A stretch of 16,148 nucleotides of DNA from Chlorobiota bacterium (GTDB taxonomy: Bacteria > Bacteroidota > Bacteroidia > Flavobacteriales > Flavobacteriaceae): assembly GCA_013151975.1 (NCBI GenBank), contig JAADHG010000238.1:1-16148 (forward strand). Direction: 5' to 3'. Under the pieces are notes generated by a model, which saw only the letters and a program-made list of their open reading frames with translations, searched no databases and was not told where the DNA came from. Below are positions 6,636-13,396 of this stretch, piece after piece. The position numbers and the translations under genes were made by a program. How positions within the stretch are numbered: position 1 is the stretch's first letter; each line of letters begins with the position of its first letter.

Positions 6636-8336
6636 ATGAGAAATTTAACAATCACAATAGTAGTTTTTTTGTTTTGTTTGCCAGTTTTAATGAACTCACA
6701 ATCAATAATTAATACAAAGCATAATTTATCGATAACAAGCCCTGGAACAGTTAAAGCTACTTCTGAGTCTGAAATCTGTATATTTTGCCATACACCTCAT
6801 AATAGTAGCCCCAGAGCTCCTTTATGGAACAAAAATGCTACAGGAACAACTTACATCCTTTACAATAGTTCAACCCTAGACGCAGTGCCTGGGCAGCCAG
6901 ATGGAAGTTCAATTTTATGTTTATCATGTCATGATGGAACCATAGCTTTAGGAGATGTAGTGAGCAGGCCGACTTCAATAGCAATGACTAATACTATGAC
7001 AGCTTCAGGAGATCTTACTACCGATTTATCCAACGATCATCCTGTTTCATTTACATATGATGCTGCCTTAGCTACTATGGATGGTGAATTAAAAACCCCT
7101 CCGTTGCTTAATGTTGAATTAGATAAAAATTCAAAAATGCAATGTACCTCTTGTCATGATCCACATAAAGATACAAACTCAAAGTTTTTATTAGCTTCCA
7201 ACGAGTATTCGGCTTTGTGTTTTAGTTGTCATGATAAAACCTATTGGTCTAGTAGTACACATAATACATCTACTAAAACATGGAATGGCACTGGCACAGA
7301 TCCTTGGAGTCATCTAGAATCAGCCTATGCTAATGTTTCGCAAAACGCATGTGCAAATTGTCACGATTCGCATAATGCAAATGGGAAACCAAGATTGCTT
7401 AAATCTTTATTAGAAGAGAATAATTGTTTGGATTGTCATAATGGTAATGTAGCTAATGAGAATATTCAAACAGAGTTAGCTAAAGTATATAGGCACAATG
7501 TTTATGGATACACTGGAGTTCATGATCCAATTGAAGCAATTTCTGCGACAACCAAGCACGTAGAATGTCAAGATTGTCATAATCCTCATGCTTCAAATGC
7601 AAATACTGCTAGTGCTCCTTTTGTAAATGGATTTAGCAAGGGTGTTAGTGGTGTTAATCAGGCTGGGAACGCTGTTTCTGAGGCGACATATACTTATGAA
7701 ATTTGTTATAAATGCCATGCAGGAAACTCCTGGGCACCTGCACCTGCATTTTCAAGAATAATAAATCAAAACAATGTTAGGTTAGAATTTGAACCTTCTA
7801 ATCCTTCTTTTCATCCGGTTGTAAGTCCAAGAAATAATTCTGAAATTACAAGCAATCTTATTACTCCAAATACTGCGAGTACGGTTTTATATTGTACAGA
7901 TTGTCATGCAAGTAATAACTCAGCTTCTGTGGGGCCGCATGGTTCTATTTATCCCCAAATCTTAAAAATGCAATATGTTACAACTGATAATACTTCAGAA
8001 TCGGCAACAAATTATGAGCTTTGTTATAGTTGTCATAACAGGAATAATATCATTAATGATAATAATACGTTTAGCGAACATAAAAAACATATTGTTAAAG
8101 AAAAAGCACCTTGTAGTATTTGCCATGATCCACATGGTATTAGTAGTACTCAGGGAAATAGTATAAACAATTCTAATTTGATAAACTTTAGAACAGGAAT
8201 TGTAACTCCTTCATCTAGTGGTATTTTAAGATATGAAGATACTGGAGTTGGAACAGGACGTTGTTATTTAACATGTCATGGAGAAAATCATAACCCTCAA
8301 TCTTATGGAGGAATGGGAGGTATGGGTAAACGTTGA
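6636..8336 (+). CDS. Multihaem cytochrome c with 12 potential haem sites (paired-CXXCH family)
   Basis: 566 aa, taking the ATG at 6636 (signal peptide MRNLTITIVVFLFCLPVL... NSQ). An in-frame ATG at 6561 would overlap the upstream gene by 74 bp and bury the signal. Eleven CXXCH sites start at residues 48, 95, 170, 195, 239, 264, 311, 357, 420, 463 and 493. A CX3CH site (C543-H548, CYLTCH) near the C-terminus makes twelve. Many are followed by DPH/TPH/SPH, supplying distal histidines (doubled-CXXCH pattern). Residues 45-200 match the whole tetrahaem protein encoded at 8469-9095 (shared blocks APLWN, QPDG-SS-LCLSCHDGT, DLSNDHPVSFTYD, ALCFSCHDK). The remainder adds eight haem sites and ends in a GGMGGMGKR tail. 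No membrane anchor is visible, so it is likely periplasmic or extracellular. Confidence 0.92.
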   Translation: MRNLTITIVVFLFCLPVLMNSQSIINTKHNLSITSPGTVKATSESEICIFCHTPHNSSPRAPLWNKNATGTTYILYNSSTLDAVPGQPDGSSILCLSCHDGTIALGDVVSRPTSIAMTNTMTASGDLTTDLSNDHPVSFTYDAALATMDGELKTPPLLNVELDKNSKMQCTSCHDPHKDTNSKFLLASNEYSALCFSCHDKTYWSSSTHNTSTKTWNGTGTDPWSHLESAYANVSQNACANCHDSHNANGKPRLLKSLLEENNCLDCHNGNVANENIQTELAKVYRHNVYGYTGVHDPIEAISATTKHVECQDCHNPHASNANTASAPFVNGFSKGVSGVNQAGNAVSEATYTYEICYKCHAGNSWAPAPAFSRIINQNNVRLEFEPSNPSFHPVVSPRNNSEITSNLITPNTASTVLYCTDCHASNNSASVGPHGSIYPQILKMQYVTTDNTSESATNYELCYSCHNRNNIINDNNTFSEHKKHIVKEKAPCSICHDPHGISSTQGNSINNSNLINFRTGIVTPSSSGILRYEDTGVGTGRCYLTCHGENHNPQSYGGMGGMGKR

Positions 8337-8361
8337 CAAAATAATGAGACTAAAGTGGTAA

Positions 8362-8377
8362 TGTGACAATTGTTACA
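8362..8377. promoter_or_regulatory. CRP-type palindrome upstream of P3
   Basis: TGTGA-CAATTG-TTACA is one base off a perfect 16-bp palindrome and matches the classical CRP layout TGTGA-N6-TCACA at nine of ten positions. Its centre is 19 bp upstream of the P3 operator centre. It could be a second regulator site, but one such match in an AT-rich gap could be chance. Confidence 0.35.
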
Positions 8378-8378
8378 T

Positions 8379-8425
8379 AACATGACAAAAATCATTGTTT
8401 TGTATTTATGGCATATTTACTTTTA
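8379..8425 (+). promoter_or_regulatory. Promoter P3 with CRP/FNR-like operator
   Basis: AAC-A-TGAC-AAAA-ATCA-T-TG at 8379-8397 (core 8383-8394), followed by TACTTTTA at 8418-8425, again 29.5 bp from the palindrome centre to the first base of the element. Predicted TSS is near 8430, with a leader of about 39 nt to the tetrahaem gene. It gives the tetrahaem cytochrome its own promoter, separate from the larger cytochrome upstream. Confidence 0.68.
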
Positions 8426-8468
8426 CATAAAAGTTAAACTAATATATTATAATATAAAAACGAGTCTC

Positions 8469-9095
8469 ATGAAAACACAAAACTTATTTTTTACGCTGAG
8501 TATTTCCTTATTAATGTCTACACTAGGTTTTGGGCAAAATATTGCGGGATCTGATCATGATTTTTCTGGTGAAACATGGAATCCAGGAGGAGAAATTTGC
8601 GAAGTTTGCCATACCCCTCACAATGCTGTTACAGGTTTAACAGCTCCTTTATGGAATCACGAAGTATCTACAGCTACGTACACGCTGTACACAAGTACTG
8701 TATCACCATCATTTGATGCTACGGCTAGTCAGCCAGATGGCACGTCAAAATTATGTTTAAGTTGTCATGATGGCACTGTTGCTATGGATAACTTTGGAGG
8801 TAAAACAGGTGGTACAGATTTTATGACTGGAGATCACCTTCTTGGAACTGATTTAAGTAATGATCACCCTATTTCTTTTACTTATGATACTGCTTTAGCA
8901 ACTACTGATGGTGGTTTGTTTGATCCAGCTACAGCAAGTTCAGGACTTGGTAGTACAATTGCTTCTGATTTACTACTTGCTAATAAAGTACAATGTTCAT
9001 CTTGTCATGATGTGCATAATGGTTCAGGTGTAGCTAAATTGTTAGTTAAAAGTAATGCTGGTAGTGCACTTTGCTTAACTTGTCATAATAAATAA
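8469..9095 (+). CDS. Secreted tetrahaem cytochrome c, OmcE-like candidate
   Basis: 208 aa from the ATG at 8469 (signal MKTQNLFFTLSISLLMSTLGFG, cleavage before QN). An ATG at 8370 in the same frame would precede the predicted TSS and put a non-signal stretch in front. Four CXXCH sites: 44-48 (CEVCH, followed by TPHN), 96-100 (CLSCHDGT), 176-180 (CSSCHDVHN) and 202-206 (CLTCHNK), the last almost at the C-terminus. Histidines available as distal ligands include H30, H51, H64, H133 and H183. The order 'CxxCHTPHN - APLWN - YTLY - CLSCHDG - SNDHP' resembles my recollection of Geobacter OmcE-type cytochromes that polymerise into filaments; I could not align it. The gene is monocistronic: own promoter P3 and a strong terminator. 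Filament formation is inference. Confidence 0.9.
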   Translation: MKTQNLFFTLSISLLMSTLGFGQNIAGSDHDFSGETWNPGGEICEVCHTPHNAVTGLTAPLWNHEVSTATYTLYTSTVSPSFDATASQPDGTSKLCLSCHDGTVAMDNFGGKTGGTDFMTGDHLLGTDLSNDHPISFTYDTALATTDGGLFDPATASSGLGSTIASDLLLANKVQCSSCHDVHNGSGVAKLLVKSNAGSALCLTCHNK

Positions 9096-9113
9096 CACAA
9101 AATTTGAAATAAA

Positions 9114-9147
9114 CCAATAAAAAGGGGCAATTGCCCCTTTTTATTGG
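9114..9147. terminator. Perfect 34-bp palindromic terminator
   Basis: Arms 9114-9130 and 9131-9147 are perfect reverse complements (17 bp each) with core AAAAAGGGGCAA/TTGCCCCTTTTT. The RNA would form a GC-rich stem with a run of U on its 3' side, 18 bp after the tetrahaem stop codon. The mirrored A-run would let it terminate in either direction. It isolates the tetrahaem gene from the next unit. Confidence 0.9.
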
Positions 9148-9219
9148 TCTTATATTTTACTAGAGTAATAATCATTGTATAAAATGGTGCTCGTTATTAC
9201 TTATTTATTAGTTATATGA

Positions 9220-9266
9220 AACCTGATTTTAGTCATAGTCTATCATTTAGTGTTATTATACTTTTA
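9220..9266 (+). promoter_or_regulatory. Promoter P4 with CRP/FNR-like operator
   Basis: AAC-C-TGAT-TTTA-GTCA-T-AG at 9220-9238 (core 9224-9235), followed by TACTTTTA at 9259-9266. Centre to element is 29.5 bp, as in P1-P3. Predicted TSS is near 9271, with a leader of about 30 nt to the ATG at 9301 or about 51 nt to the alternative ATG at 9322. P1-P3 have leaders of 39-53 nt, which mildly favours 9322. It drives the NHL lipoprotein and probably the conduit genes behind it. Confidence 0.7.
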
Positions 9267-9300
9267 CTAAGTATTAATATAGTACTTAAGCTTTTATTTA

Positions 9301-10416
9301 ATGAATATTAAATTAATAAACATGAGTTTTAGATATCATTTTAGATTTTTAATAGTCACCGTTGTTTTGTTATTTGTGGCATCTTGTTCACCTCGTATTT
9401 ATAATCAATCTTCAAAAGAGGTAGTTATTTATCCTGCTCCGCCAGATACCGCAAGGATTCAATATCTCACAAGTATTAGTGATTCAAAAGATGTTATGCC
9501 AAAGCAATCAGCATTTGCAAAGTCTATTGTTGGCGAAGAAAAGTCATTACCAATTATTAAACCGTATGGCATATTTATGCGAAATGGTAAATTATACGTA
9601 TGTGATGTTTCTTTAGGTGGTGGACTAGAAATTATAGATTTTGAAAATAAAGCGTTTAATTATTTTGTTCCTAAAGCTCAATACCGATTAAAATTACCTC
9701 TTAATTGTTATGTAGACGCCAATAACCAACTTTATGTAGCAGATATTAGTTTGCAAAAAATTGTTGTTTTTAATGGAGAAGGGAAGTACATCACTTCATT
9801 TGGAAAAAAGGAGAATACGAAACCAACTGATGTTTTTGTATATGGGAATAAAATATATGTACCAGATTCTGGTAATAATAGAGTAAATGTTTATAATAAA
9901 AACACTTATGCTTTTGAGTACTATTTCCCAAAATCAGAAAAAGGAGACGACAGTTTTTTATACAAACCAACAAATATTTTTGTGTCAGATGATAAGGTTT
10001 ATGTAAGTGATATGGGACATGCAAATGTTAAAGTTTACACGCACAAAGGCGAATATTTAATGTCTATAGGGAAATACGGTAAGAATATAGGAGAGTTTGT
10101 ACGCCCAAAAGGAATTGCTGTAGATCGTGAATCAAACCTATATGTTGTAGATGCAAGTTTTGAGAATGTCCAGATATTTAATAAAGACGGAAAACTGTTA
10201 CTCTTCTTTGGGGGTAGTTATGAAGGCCCAGGGGACATGTGGTTACCTACAAAGGTGATTATAGATTATGATAATTTAAAATATTTTGAAGAATATGTTG
10301 ATCCAAAATTTGATTTGGAATACTTGATTTTTGTAGCAAATCAATTCGGACCAGATAAAGTAAGTGTATATGGACGTATTGTGCCTAAAAAAGGAAAAAC
10401 TAAATCTAAAAGTTAA
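9301..10416 (+). CDS. NHL-repeat beta-propeller lipoprotein
   Basis: 371 aa from ATG 9301. An in-frame ATG at 9322 gives a 364-aa product with a tidier signal (MSFRYHFRFLIVTVVLLFVASC) and may be the real start. The lipobox FVASC puts the lipidated Cys at residue 29. After a linker containing YPAPPDTARIQYLTSI, six NHL-like blades follow at roughly 85-125, 130-170, 172-215, 216-258, 260-300 and 303-362, with recurrent LYVxDxxxxxVxVF motifs. The ending EYLIFVANQFGPDKVSVYG resembles NHL proteins I recall from cytochrome loci of metal reducers. No haem sites. It begins the unit containing the nona-haem lipoprotein, barrel and 11-haem protein. A role as outer-membrane docking or assembly factor for that conduit is inferred. 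Confidence 0.88.
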   Translation: MNIKLINMSFRYHFRFLIVTVVLLFVASCSPRIYNQSSKEVVIYPAPPDTARIQYLTSISDSKDVMPKQSAFAKSIVGEEKSLPIIKPYGIFMRNGKLYVCDVSLGGGLEIIDFENKAFNYFVPKAQYRLKLPLNCYVDANNQLYVADISLQKIVVFNGEGKYITSFGKKENTKPTDVFVYGNKIYVPDSGNNRVNVYNKNTYAFEYYFPKSEKGDDSFLYKPTNIFVSDDKVYVSDMGHANVKVYTHKGEYLMSIGKYGKNIGEFVRPKGIAVDRESNLYVVDASFENVQIFNKDGKLLLFFGGSYEGPGDMWLPTKVIIDYDNLKYFEEYVDPKFDLEYLIFVANQFGPDKVSVYGRIVPKKGKTKSKS

Positions 10417-10461
10417 AGTTCAGGTAGAGACTAAGAAATTATAAATGTTGAGTGTGATTAC

Positions 10462-10501
10462 TGAATTAATGTTTTGTGCCTTAATTCAATCTGTTTTTTT
10501 T
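10462..10501 (+). terminator. Weak hairpin with U-run between NHL lipoprotein and conduit genes
   Basis: An AT-rich 8-bp stem (10462-10469 with 10481-10488, TGAATTAA/TTAATTCA) with an 11-nt loop, followed five bases later by eight T residues (10494-10501). The stem is too AT-rich to be efficient, so read-through into the nona-haem gene is likely. I found no copy of the P1-P4 element in this 121-bp gap. Confidence 0.4.
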
Positions 10502-10537
10502 GAAGTAATTGTTAAGACTATGTCAAACTAAAAACAC

Positions 10538-11392
10538 ATGTATTTTATTAAGTATAAACATATAGTCTATGTGTTATTTATAGCTGTGATTTCTTTATTT
10601 TGGGCTTGCTCTCCAAAGTTTAGCCATGATGTGAAATCTTTTTTGTTTGATGGAGTTCCTGATCCCTACAAAGTTGAAATTAGCGAAATTAACGACTCAC
10701 TTAAATTAGATAGTACTTCCATTAAAGGAGTTTTTTCGAACCCAATAGTAAGAAACGAATTTAACCTACATCCTCCTTATAAAAAAAGAGAATGTGAAAA
10801 CTGCCATGATAGAGGCAGTATGAGCAAGTCTAAGTTGCCATTGCCAGAATTGTGTTATCAATGCCATGACGATTTTAAAAAATCATACCAGGTATTGCAT
10901 GGCCCCGTTGCTTCAGGTAGTTGTACACAATGCCATAACCCTCACCAATCCAAATTAAAAAACTTGCTATTAGAGAATGGACAAGAGCTTTGCTTTACGT
11001 GTCATGACAACAAGAAGATTACAAATAATAAAATTCATGAAAAAATAGAAAAGACAGATTGTACAACTTGCCATAATCCCCATGGAGGGGTTAATACGTA
11101 TAGTCTTAAAGCTGAAAGTTGCTATCAATGTCATGATAATTTTAAAAAGGAATACAAATTTTTACATGCACCTGTAGCATCAAATAATTGTTCGGAGTGT
11201 CATGCGTCACATAAAGCTAAGACACCAAAGTTATTACTGCGTTTAGATAATGAAGTGTGTATTAGTTGTCATAATTCAAAGGAGATTTACGCTACTGAGT
11301 ATCATCAGAAAATTAAAAAAGAAAATTGTACAGAATGTCATAACCCACATGGAGGGAACAATAAAAACTTTGTTTTAATACAAAAGCAATGA
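10538..11392 (+). CDS. Nona-haem cytochrome c lipoprotein, putative periplasmic arm of an outer-membrane conduit
   Basis: 284 aa with a lipoprotein signal (lipobox ISLFWAC, Cys24), a haem-free linker (~25-84), then nine CXXCH sites starting at 86, 106, 129, 152, 175, 195, 218, 241 and 264. Several are followed by NPH/ASH for bis-His ligation. Residues 105-183 and 194-273 are direct repeats of a four-haem module (LCYQCHD-x-FKK ... LH-PVAS ... CHNPHGG), with the first haem outside the repeat. Its stop codon overlaps the barrel start by 4 bp. A multihaem protein translationally coupled to a large barrel is the hallmark of porin-cytochrome complexes, where the cytochrome plugs the barrel (compare MtrA/MtrB and Geobacter OmaB/OmbB). 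Lipidation suggests attachment to a membrane leaflet. Which side it faces is not visible. Confidence 0.9.
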   Translation: MYFIKYKHIVYVLFIAVISLFWACSPKFSHDVKSFLFDGVPDPYKVEISEINDSLKLDSTSIKGVFSNPIVRNEFNLHPPYKKRECENCHDRGSMSKSKLPLPELCYQCHDDFKKSYQVLHGPVASGSCTQCHNPHQSKLKNLLLENGQELCFTCHDNKKITNNKIHEKIEKTDCTTCHNPHGGVNTYSLKAESCYQCHDNFKKEYKFLHAPVASNNCSECHASHKAKTPKLLLRLDNEVCISCHNSKEIYATEYHQKIKKENCTECHNPHGGNNKNFVLIQKQ

Positions 11393-13368
11393 AAGGCATA
11401 AAATGGACATATATTATCCTATTGTTTTCAGTCTATAGTTATTCGCAAGAATCAACTACAGAAACGACATTCTGGAAACTTGCCTCATTAAGCGGTGAAT
11501 TAAATTTAAATGGTTCTTATTGGGATCAAGAAACAAATAGGAATAATTTTCACGAGCTTCAAGAAAACTCATTTTTATCGGGAAGTCTGTTTCTAAATTC
11601 TAACAGTTATTTCTGGCATCCTAATTTCTTGTCATTAGATTTAAATGTAGGTTATAGCCCTGAGACAGGACAACGATTATCGTTAGTAATTCCAGATCGT
11701 AATGAACTTAATACATTAAAAAAATTATATGTAAAAGCATCATTTTTTCAGCATAATGCTTTCAATTTTAATATGTATGTGAATATTAACGAAAACTATA
11801 ACAATCGTGAAAACTTAACTAACTTAAAGGCTAGTTTTAAAAATTGGGGAAGTCTGTTAAACTACTCTAATAAAGTTGTTCCTATTACAGTATCTTATAG
11901 CCAAGGAAGAGGAGAGCAACAAGAACTACAAACAGGAAGAGATTATATAACCGAGCAAAATAATTTTGAAACCAGAGCGACTAAATCCTTTGGAGCCAAT
12001 GATAGAAATCAATTTGTATTTTCTCATAATAAATATACTTATAAAGACAACCTTTTGCTTTCTAACCAAAATCAAAATAGTAATATGGTAAAAAACGATA
12101 TTACTAGATGGAGCCTTAATAATAATTTGTTTTTCGATTCAAAACGGAATTATAGTTTCAATTCTTTGGTGTCAAACGAAAAGCAAATAGGAAACTTTAA
12201 TTATGAAAGGTTTCAAGTGTTAGAAAATGTCTTTTTAAAATTACCAGAAAACTTCAACTTTTCAGCTAACTACGATTTTTTTGATATTAAAGGAGATATT
12301 CAAAACTCTAAGCAACATAATGCTAGAGTTACTTTGTCACATCAGTTATATGAAAGTTTGCAAACAAGGATGTTTTTTGAATATAATACAGTTAATAGCA
12401 CACAATATCAAGAAAATTTTAGAAGAGCTGGACTAGATATTAGATACACAAAAAAAATTCCATTAGATGGACTCTTGTATCTATCATACAGAATAAACTC
12501 TAATAACCAAGATAGAGAAAGTGAGGCAGCTTCATTCTTTATTCAAAACGAGGAGCAAACCTTGTATGATGGAGGAATTGTACTATTAGACAATCAAAAT
12601 GTGAATTCAATTACGGTTGTTGTTAGAGACATTACAAGCACAATAGTATATCAATTAAATATAGATTACGTTTTAATTAATAGAAATGAGTTTTTAGAAA
12701 TTCAACGTATCCCTGGAGGACAAATTGCAAACAATGCGACCGTTTTAATAGACTACGAAGCCATACAACCACAATCTTATAAGTTTAATGCTATTAATAA
12801 TTTCTTTGGTGCAAGAATAGCATTATTTAATAGTCAAATAGAGTTCTATTTCAATGCCTCTAAGCAAGATTATATAAACCCTGAAAATATTGATTTTTTA
12901 ACATTAGATTTTTTTAGCAAGAATGTTTATGGAACCCGTTTTAAATATCGCTTTATTAGTGGAGGTATTGAACATGATAATTATAGAAGTACTATAATTC
13001 CTTATAGACTAACGAGGTATTATTTAACCTTACAAGGCAGTGCTAAACAAAAACTATTTTATACAATAAATGGAGATCTTCGTGATTATGCTATGATAGT
13101 TGAAGAAGGGATGAAACAAAAATACTATAACATTTCAGGTAACATTTCTTATAATTTTAGCCCAAAAACAAGGCTTAATCTTGAAGGAAGTTATCTAAAA
13201 CAAGAAGGGGAAGCTATAGACTTAGATTTAATAACAGCCAGACTTGAATTAACCACAAATTTTAGACAGTTGTTTTTTACAGCTGGATTAGAACTATACA
13301 GAAGTGATATCTTTAATGAAAAGGTGGATTTTAATAAAGTTTCAATCCAAGTTTCAAGAAGATTTTAA
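11389..13368 (+). CDS. Large outer-membrane beta-barrel, putative conduit porin
   Basis: 659 aa with a Sec signal (MKGIKWTYIILLFSVYSYSQ) and a long series of amphipathic beta-strands separated by polar Asn-rich turns, ending VSIQVSRRF with a terminal Phe, the outer-membrane barrel signature. Around residues 385-460 the strand pattern is interrupted by a small beta-rich segment (ITVVVRDITSTIVYQLNIDY, then IPGGQIANNATVLIDY), an insertion I recall from Geobacter-type porin-cytochrome barrels. There are no haem or metal motifs. It starts inside the end of the nona-haem gene (4-bp overlap) and is followed after 28 bp by the 11-haem gene, so the three form one unit. Function as an electron-conduit sheath is inferred from this order and length; it lacks anything recognisable as a TonB plug. 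Confidence 0.85.
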   Translation: MKGIKWTYIILLFSVYSYSQESTTETTFWKLASLSGELNLNGSYWDQETNRNNFHELQENSFLSGSLFLNSNSYFWHPNFLSLDLNVGYSPETGQRLSLVIPDRNELNTLKKLYVKASFFQHNAFNFNMYVNINENYNNRENLTNLKASFKNWGSLLNYSNKVVPITVSYSQGRGEQQELQTGRDYITEQNNFETRATKSFGANDRNQFVFSHNKYTYKDNLLLSNQNQNSNMVKNDITRWSLNNNLFFDSKRNYSFNSLVSNEKQIGNFNYERFQVLENVFLKLPENFNFSANYDFFDIKGDIQNSKQHNARVTLSHQLYESLQTRMFFEYNTVNSTQYQENFRRAGLDIRYTKKIPLDGLLYLSYRINSNNQDRESEAASFFIQNEEQTLYDGGIVLLDNQNVNSITVVVRDITSTIVYQLNIDYVLINRNEFLEIQRIPGGQIANNATVLIDYEAIQPQSYKFNAINNFFGARIALFNSQIEFYFNASKQDYINPENIDFLTLDFFSKNVYGTRFKYRFISGGIEHDNYRSTIIPYRLTRYYLTLQGSAKQKLFYTINGDLRDYAMIVEEGMKQKYYNISGNISYNFSPKTRLNLEGSYLKQEGEAIDLDLITARLELTTNFRQLFFTAGLELYRSDIFNEKVDFNKVSIQVSRRF

Positions 13369-13396
13369 AAATATTAATGACGTAAAACCAAGTAAA

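Noticed and set aside
7975..8166. Small open frames inside the cytochrome and FeS genes on either strand
   Set aside because: They lie wholly inside strongly supported coding regions in other frames, have no signals or motifs, and contain typical shadow composition.
8344..8470. Perfect 8-bp inverted repeat (ATGAGACT at 8344-8351, AGTCTCAT at 8463-8470) whose right arm covers the start codon of the tetrahaem gene
   Set aside because: The left arm lies upstream of the predicted P3 start, so it would pair only in read-through RNA. An 8-bp match over this distance can arise by chance.
10417..10537. A fifth copy of the P1-P4 operator before the nona-haem gene
   Set aside because: I looked for TGAY-N4-RTCA followed by TAnnTTTA. 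The nearest word, TGTGATTACTGAAT, does not fit, so this gene is more likely read through from P4.
13304..13396. N-terminal extension of the 11-haem cytochrome
   Set aside because: It is out-of-frame reading of the barrel's C-terminus. The ATG at 13397 starts a normal exported-protein N-terminus.
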